Under the pieces are notes generated by a model. It made no database searches, had not been told where the DNA came from, and saw nothing but the letters and a program-made list of their open reading frames with translations. Positions 46,934 to 58,724 of a stretch of DNA of 64,000 nucleotides are shown here, one piece after another. A program made the position numbers and the translations under genes. The stretch is taken from assembly GCF_000276665.1 (NCBI RefSeq), contig NW_004955446.1:11215569-11279568 (forward strand), in the 5' to 3' direction. Source of the DNA: Chinchilla lanigera. Lineage: Eukaryota; Chordata; Mammalia; Rodentia; Chinchillidae. How positions within the stretch are numbered: the first letter of the stretch is position 1; every line of letters begins with the position of its first letter.

Positions 46934-48390
46934 GAAATAAAGGGTTTGAACATATACAAATATTTTCACTACAAATTTTTAGGTAGGTGCTTCTACTGCA
47001 CCTTAGCTTCCCCACTCATAAAAAGAACATAATAATTGAAACTAGAATCTGTAAAATTATTTCATATCTGAAGTATATATTATTATATTTCAACATGATG
47101 GAAGAAGTGATTCAGTCTGAGTATGTCAACATACAAAGAGCACACTTATGTCCTGGGATTTCTTTATATTTCATGTAGGTCCTAAAAATGAAAACACTAT
47201 ATTTGCCATGTGTTTCTTTTGATACTTCCCATAGGTTTTTATTTGGAGACTCTTGAGTTTGATAGAGAACAGCCATTATTACATTAAAAAAAGAAAAAAA
47301 TTAATGTATACATATCTATAATGAGTCAGAGAAGTTGATTTTAACAATCTGAAAAATAATTTGTTATAGAATTGTAGAATGGGAAGGTAATTCATTGGCT
47401 CAGTTTTTGAGTGTGGCCAAATTTACATGTCTGGACATTTTCCTAAGATCTTTCTAACATAGAATAAACATATGGAGACCACAAGATCATATAAGGAATT
47501 TATATATGTCAATTTGTATATTACATTTCTATAAAACATATTTATTCTTTCCTCCTTCACAATGAGGTCAATTACAGTTTTTATTTTCACCCTTTATGGA
47601 AGTTTTTATTTTCACCCTTTATGGAAGTTGTGCAAACTTGAAGTTCAAAGTGCTTATGATTGCAGTCTAACTAGCAGACTATGTTGTTAAAGTAACTTAA
47701 AGTACGTTAGAAGCAGTAAAAGAAGAATATTGGTACTGTGAAGAACCAAAACTAGTGAGATAAAAAGAATTGAGAAATATCCACAAAGAGCTGAGAGGAA
47801 GCACTAATGTGTGAGAGGTTAGAAAGGAAATTCTCAAGTATAGTCAGTGGAGCTCCAGTACATAAGAACTGATGGATAAGAAAAGAGAGAAACATTCAAA
47901 AATATAAGAAAATGAAGGAAGATTTGTACCTGCTGACTGCAAAGCTTACTGTGGCCTATGAAAATTTAGTAAATAATAATTCACATCAAGGTACATTCTG
48001 TGGAAATTAAGTAACATTGAAGAAAAGGGGAAAAGAGAGAAAGAGAGAGAATTTTCTGGAATCATCCAACAACAGAATGGGTCACAGGCTGTAAATAGGT
48101 TATTGCTATTTTATTTCTCCTTCACCTCCATAAAGCTCAACTCTCAAAACCATAAACAAGCTAATAACTCAGGCTGATTTCCCACTCTTCCAGAGCGTTT
48201 CCTGATGGAGCAAAATGGGATAACATCCACAGCGTATAGAAGGGGAAGGGTGTCATTCACTCAAGTTGTCTTTCCCTTGTGAGTGAGGGCAATGCTAAAA
48301 CATCCTTCAATAGAACTATTCATTAACTCCTCCTGCAAAATTTCTTGACAACATAACAAAGCCAGTGAGAATAAAAACAATAACAATACA
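46934..48390. other. unique AT-rich DNA, nothing recognised
   Basis: Apart from the short tandem duplication at 47576-47628, nothing is recognisable. Confidence 0.35.
47576..47628. repeat. exact 25-bp tandem duplication
   Basis: The unit agtttttattttcaccctttatgga occurs twice without mismatch (47576-47600, 47601-47625), followed by the start of a third copy. The lack of divergence points to a recent slippage event. Confidence 0.97.
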
Positions 48391-48397
48391 GTGGGAT

Positions 48398-48496
48398 GGA
48401 AGGAAGGAAGGAAGGAAGGAAGGAAGGAAGGAAGGAAGGAAGGAAGGAAGGAAGGAAGAGAAAGAAAGAGAGAGAAAGAAAAAAGAAAGAAAGAAA
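48398..48496. repeat. (GGAA)n microsatellite with GA-rich extension
   Basis: About 15 uninterrupted GGAA units to about 48458, followed by a GAAA/GA-rich tail. Open frames reading as KEGR repeats here are artefacts. Confidence 0.97.
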
Positions 48497-49016
48497 TTAA
48501 GAAAGCCAATTAGATACGTGAAGGCAAAAGAACTGGAAAACACAGAATAAATTAAGGATAATATTTTGAACTAAAAGTGCAGAGAAATCTCTTCAACTGA
48601 CATTGAAAATAAATATTTATAAAGGTAGAACTGAGTAGGTGGTGGAGTGAAGAAAACATCCAGAGGCCAGAACAGAAGAAAGTGTGACTCCACAGGTGGG
48701 TGTGAGCACTAGACTTGTACCATGTTCCTTATTAAGACTCTGGTGGATTGTGCTGGAGTTCAGTGAGCCAAGAATTCTCAGGGGTCAGGAGCAAAAGCTG
48801 GAATTTAAGCCAGATGAGTAGGAATCTAATACTCTTGCATAAATCTGGCAGTCCTAAAAGGTGTCATCTTCAATAAAGACCAACAAGGTAAGGAAGGATT
48901 ATTCAGTTAAAAGTGAACTGTCCTCATGAAAGATAAAACACTGAATACACTCCATTCTTCACACTTTACATATAGTCAGTTCAAGATGGATTCATGACTT
49001 AAAATTTAAAGGATAT

Positions 49017-49103
49017 GACCGGGGAAATAGATCAGCAGCATAGCACCTGAGAGGCAAGTGCAAGGTCCTGAGTTTGAGTCCCGTTACCAAAGAAAACAAA
49101 GGC
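49017..49103 (+). mobile_element. ID SINE, sense
   Basis: A diverged ID body: 'ggggaaatagatcagcagcatagcacctgagaggcaagtgcaaggtcctgagtttgagtcccgttacc' with an A-rich end. Inserted in the old L1. Confidence 0.85.
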
Positions 49104-49125
49104 TAAATTTAAGCCTTTAATAAAA

Positions 49126-49193
49126 GTTTTTAATTAGCAATAATTGCACCTTGGATAAACTTCATTGGCAATGATACTGCCACTGTGCAAAGC
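49126..49193 (-). pseudogene. U4 snRNA pseudogene, 3'-truncated (first ~68 nt)
   Basis: The minus strand matches the 5' part of U4 spliceosomal RNA: gctttgcacagtggcagtat, then the stem II region and the 5' stem-loop (tgccaatgaagtttatcc ... aattattgctaatt). It breaks off in an A-run (aaaaac) and lacks the central and 3' domains and the Sm site, so it cannot function. Imperfect target-site duplications taagcctttaataaaa (49110-49125) and taagccttgtataaaa (49194-49209; 14 of 16) flank it, which is the mark of L1-mediated retroposition. Confidence 0.9.
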
Positions 49194-49448
49194 TAAGCCT
49201 TGTATAAAAACAGAGAATATCTTTATGATTTTAGGATGGGGAAAGATTTTCTATGCAAGATGCAAAAGACAATAACCATAAAGGAATATTTAAATATTTG
49301 ATCAAAATCAAGAACTTCAGCTCATCAGAAGATACATTTTCTTCTCTCAGAGAAAGGAATTAAAATTCATAATGAGAGAGAGATTTGCCACATATATGAC
49401 TAGAATCTGGACTACAAAAGGAATTCCTTTGGGTCACTAAGAAAGAGA

Positions 49449-49709
49449 TGAGCCAGATTCCAGATTCCATGTTGTATGCCTGTAATCACTAGCCTCTTGG
49501 AGGCTAAAGCAGGAGAAGCACAAATTCTAGCCCAACCTGGGCAATTTAGCAACTTAGCCAGACTCTATCTAACACAAAAACAAGAACAAAAACAAAAACA
49601 AAACCCAAAACAAACAAACAAAAAAACAGGGCTGAAAGGCTGGGACGTTTAGTTCAATATAAAGTCTCTGTATTCAGAGCCTAGTCCTGGGGATCTGTGG
49701 GTGAAAGAC
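49449..49709 (+). mobile_element. B1-ID composite SINE, sense, old
   Basis: B1 part 'ccatgttgtatgcctgtaatcactagcctcttggaggctaaagcaggag ... cctgggcaatttagcaacttagccagactct', a long (ACAAAA)n linker at 49572-49626, then an ID-like segment 'gggctgaaaggctgggacgtttagttcaatataaagtctctg'. Short aaagaga words at 49442-49448 and 49710-49716 flank it. Confidence 0.7.
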
Positions 49710-50430
49710 AAAGAGAGGCAATTACTGTGAACAGCCATTCACAAATGCTTCATAAAGACATAAAAAATATTTAAAGTTTTCATGGATCAAGAAAATGTAA
49801 ATAGAAATCATGATGGCATCCTTTATATAGCTATCAGATTTACAAAAAGAAAAGTCAGCTAACAACAATTATTGGCAGGAATATGGACCAATTGGAATTT
49901 TCAAAGAATCTGTAGGCATCTAATGTGGTATAATCACCTTGCAAAATAATCTCCCATTAACTCATAAAATTGAATATTTGTGTAGTGTGTGACCTCAAAT
50001 TTCTCTTCTATGTATGTACCTTAGAAAAATTTTTACACATGAATCAGGCCATGTTCTGCAAAGCATTATTCCTACTAGTAAAATCTGGAAGTAATTCAAG
50101 TATTCACCAACAAAGGATTGAATAAAAATAACAGGGGATAGACATTCAATATATAGTACATATCAGTGACATCTACCTGTCTGTCTGTATGTCTACCTGT
50201 GTATGTACATGTGCATGATATTGAACCACAAAAAGAAGCTACAGAAAAAAGATATATAGAATGAATCTACAGAATATAGAATATATAGAATACAGAATTC
50301 TATGTAGAGTAATTCTATTCTCATATTAGAATAATTCTATGTAGTAAAAGTTAGAAGCAGGGAAAATGAAATAATTTGGGGTGAAAGTACATACATGTCA
50401 AAAATTAAAAAGTGAGAGAACAGTTAGTGT

Positions 50431-51165
50431 CAATTCTATAAAAATTGTCTACCAAAGTATGGACACAAAGAGGTCAGAGAGGGGCACTTGGAGCCCGCTA
50501 ATGGATCAGCAATGCATGGGGGAAGCAGTGCCATTTTTATTATTCTTCATTAAGTGACATATATAACATATACACTTTCTGTATTATGCATGATTTTTAA
50601 ATAGTAAACACTTTCAAAAGTTAAATTAAAAACCGAATAGATGTACAACATAATTTTTCATAAAGATTGACAGATATACATAAAAATATTATGATAAAAA
50701 GTATTAACTGGAGCAAAGTGAGTAATTTTAGATCTTAGCCCAAACATGAAACAATTACAAGGAGAACAGCTTTGAGTTAGAGAAAGGAAGATTTTAAAAC
50801 AAGATACAGAGCTCAGAAAGGGATGCAAGAACACACAGAAATCTAGTATGCATAAACAGTAATAGCTCACATTGATATGGTATTTACTAGAGACAGTGCT
50901 ACTTGAAGTTACTATATTAACACCTGATGGATCAAAGATTTAACTATAAAATAAAGTTATAAATATAGAACATAGGTAGGTATTAGCTTGAACAAAATTT
51001 CCTACAGGCAGCTTTTGTTGATGTCCCCAGAAAGCAGTAATATTTCCACTATGGGCCACCATAGCAGCCTGGCAGCTGATGCTCTCCCATTGCTATGTGA
51101 CACCTTTTATGGTAATTCTGTTCTCCATTCTCCCCCACCTGTCCCAACCGGAAGCCTGTGAACTG
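50431..51165. other. unique AT-rich DNA, nothing recognised
   Basis: No repeat or exon recognised. Confidence 0.4.
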
Positions 51166-51169
51166 AAGG

Positions 51170-51265
51170 CACGGTGTGTTTCTATCATATTCACTGGCAC
51201 CGAGTAGCTGCTCCATGCGAACATTTGTTGAATTCATACATGTATGACCAAATAAATGAATAGAG
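51170..51265 (+). repeat. L2 3' end fragment, sense
   Basis: 'gaaggcacggtgtgtttctatcatattcactggcaccgagtagctgctcc ... aacatttgttgaattcatac' is a short L2/MIR-type terminal segment. Confidence 0.55.
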
Positions 51266-51539
51266 ATTTGGCCTGGGATAGGCTTGTAAAACAGTATATA
51301 AAGCAGAAACCATAGAAGCAAATAATTAAAATAATTGATTACATCAAAAACTAAAACCAAATGTACACTAGAAGAAAGACAATTGGCAAAATGGAAAAAG
51401 TAAAGTATGGTATTAAAATGTCAAAGTGTTACTATGTCTCACAGAAAAAAGCTGTTAGAAATTGATAAGAAAAAGATGAACATAATATTTCATGCCTCAT
51501 TCCCACATGTGCACACAATTCATTATTTTTCGTGGTTCT

Positions 51540-51925
51540 GTTAACTGGGCTCAGCTGGGCAATTCTTGCTTGGACTCCTTCATACAACTGCAAGCAGATG
51601 TAGGCTGGGTCTGGACACTCATGACAGCTTCCTTGCAATCTGGCAGCTGCTGCTGGTTGAACACTGGGAGCCAGTGCAGCTGCAGTTTGGGCTGCATCTG
51701 AGGCTCATGACCAGAGTGCCTACATGTGGCTTCCCTTGAAGTGCAGGCTTCTGCCAGTATGGCAACTGGGTCCAAGAGGAAGCCTCCCTCCAGCAAGCGG
51801 TCCAAAAGATCCAGGAAGCTGCAAAGCTCTAGTGAACTTGTCTTGAAAATCATGCAGCCTCATTTCTGCCGTATTTCTCACCCAGCGAGGCACTAAAGCC
51901 AGTTGAGTCAAAAATGGAATCCGAG
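51540..51925. repeat. probable ancient mammalian repeat, family unknown
   Basis: The segment ending 'gcagcctcatttctgccgtatttctcacccagcgaggcactaaagccag' resembles part of a widespread old mammalian element, and the whole has raised GC with overlapping short frames on both strands. I cannot name the family. Confidence 0.35.
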
Positions 51926-53595
51926 CCTCGTCTTAGTGGAAGAAGCTGCATGTGTATACAGGAAGGGAATACAATGACGCAGCCATTTTCAGAGGCTTCC
52001 CCCCATCTGCCCGTGTCTGTTGCCTGGTTTTTGAGCTACTCAGGGCATAGAAGTACTCAGATTTCCTGTCCCAGGAAAGGTACCCATCTATTGTACTGGA
52101 TCTTAATTTTACAAGCACTTAGTATTTAGTGGCCATGTAATTTGTGTTCTGCCCATGTTTTTTTTTAAAATCATATATTTTTTTTCAAACCAACTTACAT
52201 TTGACAATCTATGGTGATTTGTCTTTTGCAAATGACTGGCTTTGATATGCACCCTTATTCCCATCTGGACAGTGGAGATGGCTCTCGATGAAAGTTAGAT
52301 AGTGCTTGCTTCCTCTCCACCTTTTTGAATTGTACCTTGCAGTTCTCAAGTTACAGGAAATTGCATCATGTTCACTTGCAGAGAAAGAGAGAGAGAGAGA
52401 GAGTGTGTGTGTGTGCATATATGGGGGTGTCGCTACAATGGGAAAGCTCTTTGAATTTGAAAGGCGGTTTTGCATTTATTTGAAAGCTTGGGCAATCCAA
52501 AGTGTTCTTGTGTACAAGCCCTGCCTTTGCTAACTCCTATTATTATCTTGCTACGGAAGGTCATGCCAACTGCTTAATTACATGGAAAGTTATGAAACAG
52601 CTCAGGCACCAGAACATTGTTCAACCGTGGGTTCCTAAAGGAAAATAAACTCTTCTTGCAGTGAGGATAGCTGCCAATAACCAGGCGTGTTTGTCTGTTT
52701 GTGGCCACATGTATAGCTCCCTTGTATAAAGAGATCTTATGTCTGGGCGAAAATCCTGGATTCACCTTTCCAACAGCACTAGCAGTCATAGCACAATAGA
52801 ACCATTTAAATTCAGAGAGAGATTAAATCTGAGTACTTCAAGTCAGACTTTTCCTTTCATTGAATGTAAACAACTAAACCTCTCTATGAAGGTTCCTGCT
52901 TCACTCAGAAATAAGCTAATTTGTTTCATGGTACACCCCTAATCAACCATCAGATTCAATGAAAATGTGTTTATTAAAGAGATGATTATGTAGTTCAAGG
53001 TTCCCATTACCCCCCTGCCCCTTAACAATCTACCTTCAGGAGGAAACAATTTATGCTCAGGAAACCCACCTTCAGGGAGGTACCAGATTTTCATTTGGTC
53101 CAATCTGTTAGATTCCTTCCTGATTTGGTCTAATTCCAACTTAAGAACACACAAATTTCAGCATTTCATGCATTGGTTTTGCTTTAGCTGCCTTCATGCA
53201 GAGAGCCCTGCCAACTGGGCTCTTTGGAAAATTGAAAGCTGACAAAGAAACAGAGACACATTCCTTGAGAAAGAGCTTGTCTCCTGAAGAATTCTTTACA
53301 GGGAATAGATGGGATAGTCACTACCTCTTGCTTCTACAGGAAACAGCTTGCCCTGTTGCCGAGGGTGGAGCCTGCTCTTATTTCACTAAGCACTTTTTGA
53401 GGGAAAAAAAAAAAAAAGTCAGGCTCCAATGCCAACTTAACCCTCAAACCCCAGAGCCCAAGGTCAACCAAAGGTCACATTCAGCGCTGAAACTAGAAGG
53501 CTGGCAAGCTCTCCCCAGGCAGTTGTCGCTGCTGAAATCGATAGCTGAAATCCAGGCATGCAGACTGTTGTTCTAAGTGCAACATACCTGTGATT
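51926..53595. other. unique DNA, possibly conserved in part
   Basis: No interspersed repeats are recognised except the microsatellite at 52381-52415. The segments 52200-52350 and 52440-52760 have balanced composition and look like conserved non-coding DNA. A 126-codon plus-strand frame at 53196-53576 has no domain or splice context and is probably chance. Confidence 0.3.
52381..52415. repeat. compound (GA)n(TG)n microsatellite
   Basis: A GA run to about 52402 followed by a GT run to 52415. Confidence 0.95.
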
Positions 53596-53599
53596 TATT

Positions 53600-54250
53600 A
53601 AGTGCCGAGGCAGAGCTGGTCAGAGGTGGAGTTATATATTGAAAAAGATTTCTGCTCCCACGACTTCCCCTCCCTTTCTTGAAACCAAATTTAGACCATA
53701 TCAAAGTTTTTATAAAGACATTCCTGATACTATTGTGCTGTAAATCCTGTCTGATCCAACCTTCAAATATTTATGTAAACTGAAATATGTCTGGAAAGAA
53801 GTCAAAACAAAACAAATCATCCACACCATCTCTTTCCGGCAAGCCCCTCCTCCCTCATTTACATTCAAGCATAAACCTCTCCAACTGGCTGCCAACTGTT
53901 AGGGCTGGTTAATTAGTGATAATTGCAGCGACTGTTTCTTTGAATGCACTGATGGCCTTATGTCTCACAACCAATTTAGCCTGGAGTTTTCAGCACATGT
54001 GAAACGCGTTGGTAGCATTATTTAAAAAAAAATCATTACAGATAAGTGCAGTTGGTTTAGTTTCCCTGATGACCTGATGTAGCAATAATTAGTGTTTGTA
54101 AAACATCTCCAGGTTGGTCTCCATGTGTTCCTTAAGTGGAGAACGCAGCCCCTGTTTCTCCCGGGATCATTTTGGGAGAAGCACTCTCAGTTTCGGGTGC
54201 AGTTTGCTAATGATAATTTGCGTCACTTGCAAGTTCTAGCAACCTCAAGA
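53600..54250. promoter_or_regulatory. candidate conserved non-coding enhancer
   Basis: This repeat-free stretch is dense in homeodomain-type words: ttaattag and ataatt at about 53908-53922, aataatt at 54083-54089. It also has forkhead-like gtaaac and TCF/LEF-like atcaaag words. Two poly-A/T runs are short. It has no open frame of note. Conservation is inferred only from the absence of repeats and motif density. Confidence 0.3.
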
Positions 54251-54534
54251 TCTCCTGGTCTATCTTTTGGCCCATGACACCGTATAATTAGAGACAGTGG
54301 AAAACGGGAAAGAATTTTAAAGTGACTGTGTACTCATATTATAGTTCTAAAACCGAAGGGAAGAAAAAAGGAAGCTACAACTCCTGTTAGGAATGGAATA
54401 CTCCTATACTCTTTGGAAGGTAATTTTGTAACTTTGATACTGGAATTATTGAACACTAACACTGCTATGTTTTGAGAAAGGAGAAGGAACAAGAGTAGAC
54501 AGGACACCAAATTCTGACTCGAAGGGTTCACATT

Positions 54535-54700
54535 CACATTTGGGGTTTATTACAATCGTGTGAGGACTGGGACAGGCGTTCATTACTCCATTTTGCAGGT
54601 GAGAACATGGAAGCTTGGAGAGGTTAAGTGACTCGCCTTTCAGCACACAACTAGTAAGAGCCAAGATTAGGCATTAAGACTCTGAAACCATGCCTGGTCT
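54535..54700 (-). repeat. MIR SINE, antisense
   Basis: 'cattactccattttgcaggtgagaacatggaagcttggagaggttaagtgactcgc' and 'cacacaactagtaagagccaagattaggc' give the reversed MIR order. Confidence 0.75.
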
Positions 54701-55230
54701 TTCTTCCTTCTATCTTGATGTCTCAAGTGTGGGACAACTGGACAAATAGAAATAATCTGGTTTTAAAAAAAAGGGCAGTCACATCTCACTGGCCTATTCA
54801 GAGCTACATATACCAGCTCTTGATCCTCGAGCAGAGAAAAATGCCTGTCAATCGGGAGATCGCTGGAGTGAGTCCATGACAAGGACCCTTAAGTTTCACA
54901 CCGGAGCACCTTCCATGTCTTTCCCGCATCCTCTTTTACCCAACACCTCGAAATATCCCATGATCGGGAGGAGGGGCAGGCTGCCCTGCTCTTGTGACAC
55001 TCTACCTGAACTGCAGCTTTCAGAGCTGCTCTGGGAAGTCTTCACAGAGTAAAGCTCTGAGGAGACTGGATTTGGGTGACCAGGTCCCTGCGCATGAAGT
55101 GACAGAGAAAATACCATGATTTTCTTGCGTTAAGAAGAGAACTACCAAGAATCAGAAGGCCAAGGAAAATATTTGTTACTTTAATCTGAACTCATTGAAG
55201 AAACTTATTACCATATACAACAGCTTTGTG
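54701..55230. other. unique DNA, nothing recognised
   Basis: No repeat or exon recognised. Confidence 0.35.
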
Positions 55231-55251
55231 GTAGTCCATTGTTTTTCTTTT

Positions 55252-55362
55252 TCTTTTTTTGTTTTTTTTTTTTTTTTGGTTTTTCTCCGGTACCGGGAAC
55301 CAAACTCACAACCTTCCGCTTGCCAGGCAGGCGCTTTGCCGCTGAGCTAAATCCCCAGCCCC
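55252..55362 (-). mobile_element. ID SINE, antisense, near-intact
   Basis: A T-run tail on the left, then 'ctccggtaccgggaaccaaactcacaaccttccgcttgccaggcaggcgctttgccgctgagctaaatccccagcccc', a complete ID in reverse. Target-site duplications agtccattgtttttctttt (55233-55251) and agtccatcgtttttctttt (55363-55381) match at 18 of 19 positions, so the insertion is fairly young. Confidence 0.95.
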
Positions 55363-55559
55363 AGTCCATCGTTTTTCTTTTCATGTATTAGCTCTTCAGA
55401 AACTTGAATACTTAGGCTTCTGTGTGAGCTTGTGTTTTGCTATCCTTTTTACTGTAAAATGTAAATATTTTAAAGCATGTTTTGATTTTAAACACAGTAG
55501 AAGACTTTCTCTTCTAAATAAAAAAAGAGAGAACTAAATTGAAGAAAGTGTTGCTTTGC

Positions 55560-55720
55560 AAAAGATGTGGGCAGCTTTACGCGTTGGAGCAGAGTAAGGG
55601 GTGGGTGCTCTGTGACCGGCGGGGCTGGCTTCTCGAGTATGTGACCGTCTTAGTCACATGAAGACCCCCACTTGGAAGGGCACGGTGCTTGGCTGCTGCC
55701 ATTTTGAAATTCTTCCCTCC
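55560..55720. promoter_or_regulatory. weak CpG-enriched patch with YY1-like site
   Basis: Several CpGs cluster (acgcg, ccggcgg, ctcgag, accgtc) and a gctgccattttg word resembling a YY1 site lies at about 55696-55707. It is far weaker than the segment at 3 kb. Confidence 0.2.
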
Positions 55721-56439
55721 TTTTACTCTGAATCCTGTCAGTACATAGAAGGTCTCGGTTAAATGTTTTACTGTGTTTATGAAGCTTCAGTGCTTAGGTT
55801 TTAGAACAGTATTACTGAGTACTAGACTAGTTTGAGCGCCAGACCAGTATTAAAAGTTACAGAGAATTACAACAATGATATTCTTGGTGCTTCTTGTAAG
55901 ATTAACTGGAGAACACAGGAGACAAGAGGAACACATTTTTCTTATTATGTGTAGATTGATTTTTAAACAAACAGCTTGGTGGAACAACAAGAAAGAAAGT
56001 ACAGTGAAACTATTGATTCTTGGAATTGTCTAATGGTCAAAAGAGTGAGCCTCCCTACAGGAAGAAAAGCATTGAATTGATTCACTTGACCTATACTTTC
56101 CTTGCTGTCTTTTCCATATCCAAATATAACTAGAGTTTTTGTACTTTTGAGTCCCTTAAGTTTCTGAGGCATTAGGGAAGTTGCAAGAGATATTCCGCTT
56201 AAGAATTCCATGGCATAAGCTGTTACATCAAGGGGCATGTGGACGAACTCTGAGAGACTTATTCAGATATTGGGAGTTAAAAGAGCAGGGCAGATGTTTC
56301 TTTATCTTAAATTAAAAAGACTTGGTTTCCAGTTTGTAAACTTTCTTAGTCAGGGAATGGTTTAATGATAACAATAATGATGATACTAAAAATAATTATG
56401 ATTTCAGTTGCAGCAGCAATTATTACAACACAAGTGCAT
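55721..56439. other. unique DNA, nothing recognised
   Basis: No repeat or exon recognised. Confidence 0.4.
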
Positions 56440-56675
56440 GTTATGTCTAGTGAGCATTTATTCTGAGTTCGGTACTCAGCTCGCCACTTTTCAGATGTCA
56501 GCTCATTTAATTCTCTCAACAACTCCGGGTGGTGGGTCGGAATATCGTCATCCTACCTTGATAGATGAAGAAAAAGAAGCACACAGAGGTGAAGAGCTTT
56601 GCTCCAGGATACACAGTGGGTGTGAATTGGTTTTGGATGTGAACTGGCAGTTGGGTTCCACAACCTAGTCTGAGC
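56440..56675 (-). repeat. MIR SINE, antisense
   Basis: 'gtgagcatttattctgagttcggtactc', 'ctcatttaattctctcaacaactc', 'gatagatgaagaaaaagaagcacacagaggtgaag' and 'acacagtgggtgtgaattgg' follow reversed MIR order. Confidence 0.8.
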
Positions 56676-57290
56676 AGAGAGCTGTTTTGCTTCTCAATCT
56701 TCTTCGGTTGATACATCTCCCAAGTATACGTCGAAAGAACTGAAATATGTATCACGAAGTTTGCCCATGGTTTCAGCTCTTAGAACTGAAGTCTTCATTG
56801 CATTTGTCCCACCACAACTTCTAATCTAGATGGTGTTGGGGGAAGGGTGAAAAGCATAAATGCGGGTGTTTGCTGCTTGGAACTCTGGTAGCGGTGAGCT
56901 ATTTGGGAGAAGGAGGCTCAGGACTGAAGAGAACTGACTCCATTTTTCTCCCCATAAAGTTGCCAGCAGAAACACAGCCCTTTGTGCAAAATGAGACTTG
57001 TTCCCCAAGGACCTGTTGGGTTCCTGTGACTCATCACATTCTCTAAATGGGGAATCAGGAAGTAGCAGTTGCATCCAAATTGCGGGGACCCACCCAGGAG
57101 TTAGAATCTACTCCACTTGTAGATTCCTAAGGACCTGGCCTCTTCCCCATCTGTTTTAGGACTGTAAGCCCTGTGGCCTAAGTCTTTTTAACAGGCTAAT
57201 GCCTTTTAAATAGGCGCACAATGTTCTTCTATTGAATTTCTTCAGACTGATGCTCTCTCTATGTAAAGAAACAGGTATTGAGTTTCACTC

Positions 57291-57321
<31 letters not shown>

Positions 57322-58445
57322 AGGTTTACCTCTAACCTTATCTGTAGGTCTCTTCACCTTCAATATCTATTTGTCATTTAAAATGCATGCTTTTCAGTGG
57401 AATGTTTATTTATTCTCTTTAGGTATTAATGGAGATTGGCAGTCAAAAGAGATGGAAAGCCAACAGGGGAAATGAAAACGAATTTGAATAAATGTTTGTT
57501 TGTGACTGAGTTTAGGACCTGTTAAGAATGCTTAAGAAGTTACTGTTCTTTCGTAAGCAGCTTGCTGTTGTGAGACTTGGACATTTTCTGGTGAGATTGT
57601 GTTCTACCTCATCCAGCTACACCTGTACTTGCAACCTGCATTGTTGTCCTCTTTGAGTGTTGCCTGGAGCTCAGTTAGCTGACTGTAGCTAAGTTATAGG
57701 GGAACCAGTCTGGTACACCTGAGTGGGTTTAACAACTTGTTTTAGGTCAGTTCCCGGATGTGAGCCCATGAAGAGGATGCATATGCATGTGATTTAGTAA
57801 TAAAGTGCTCTGAGAAGAAACCAGGAAAGGAGCAGGGGAAGCAAGCCAAGTAAAGTCAAAGGTGTGATTTCAGGTGAAGACCAACTCATAGCTTAATACT
57901 CAGGACAGCCATGAGTTCTAAATTATACTACAATTTAAATTATCCTAGCTGGAGGCCTCCATCTTCACGTACCAACTAGTCTATCTTTAACTATGAATGT
58001 CTAGGTGGTGGGGATGCAAAGTCCCAGACACTTCCAGGCCTGGATGCCTCCAGTCCACATGATCCCATCGGCTCAGAGCTGGTCTCTGCAGAAGGTTCTA
58101 GGGAGGGGCTAATATAATTAAAAACTGGCAGTAGACACAGCCTTTACAAAATTAACCTCATCATAAGTAGTCAGTGAATACTGCACTGCACATACTGATA
58201 TACTTATTCTGTGAGCGTTGAGTATGTTCAATATGCAGACACATTGAGAATTTGGGGATGGGTATATGAAAGGATACATATTATATACCTATGAAATCAC
58301 TTCTATTACATAAAGGCTGTAAGTTATTGTCAATGGTATAGAACTCACGTTCAGTGGCACTTTTGTGAATGTATTGTATAAAAGACATTCAGAATTAATA
58401 ACTAGTGAGGAAGACCTTGCATGGACTAATAATGAGAATGCATCA
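56676..58445. other. unique DNA with a 26-T run
   Basis: Apart from an isolated T homopolymer at 57296-57321, which has no SINE body beside it, nothing is recognisable. Confidence 0.4.
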
Positions 58446-58458
58446 AAACCCAAAGATT

Positions 58459-58626
58459 CACTGGGGATGGTGGTACATGCCTGTAATCCCAGCACTTCAG
58501 AGTGAAGGCTGAGCTAGGTGGTTCAAGGTCAACCTGGGCTACATAGTTCAAAGCCAGCCTGAGCTGCATAGTGAGACCCTGTCTCAAAAAACAACAAAAC
58601 AAACAAATAAACAAAAACCCAGAAAT
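58459..58626 (+). mobile_element. B1 SINE, sense, with TSD
   Basis: Full B1 with internal duplication: 'actggggatggtggtacatgcctgtaatcccagcacttc', 'caacctgggctacatag / ccagcctgagctgcatagtgagaccctgtctcaaaa' and an A-rich tail. A perfect 11-bp target-site duplication acccaaagatt lies at 58448-58458 and 58627-58637. Confidence 0.96.
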
Positions 58627-58724
58627 ACCCAAAGATTAAATTATAATTAATCCAATTCCAGGTAATAAGTTATTAGACAAACCCTTCTGGGGGTTCTGAG
58701 TTTAGACACTACAAACAACAATCA

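Larger units (their letters stand above)
48880..50430 (+). mobile_element. old L1M-type LINE-1 ORF2 C-terminus/3' end, sense
   Basis: Landmarks of L1 ORF2 and its 3' end appear in order: 'gttcaagatggattcatgacttaaaatttaaa', 'gatttaggatggggaaagattttctatgcaagatgc', 'gatcaaaatcaagaacttcagctcatcag', 'caggccatgttctgcaaagcattattcctactagtaaaatctggaagtaattcaag', 'aaaggattgaataaa'. It is heavily decayed with no open frame, and it hosts an ID, a U4 pseudogene and a B1-ID composite, all younger than it. Confidence 0.75.

Noticed and set aside
48261..48550. Open frames reading as repeated LPSF or KEGR residues
   Set aside because: They are translations of the GGAA microsatellite in several frames on both strands.
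50255..50350. Palindromic AT-rich repeats (attctatgtag copies) as a functional hairpin
   Set aside because: They lie in the decayed L1 region and look like local AT-rich duplication; pairing is imperfect.
53196..53576. 126-codon plus-strand open frame
   Set aside because: No domain, no convincing splice sites, and a homopolymer A run inside.
57296..57321. T homopolymer as the tail of an antisense SINE
   Set aside because: No B1, ID or L1 body follows on the right, so it is kept only as a simple repeat.
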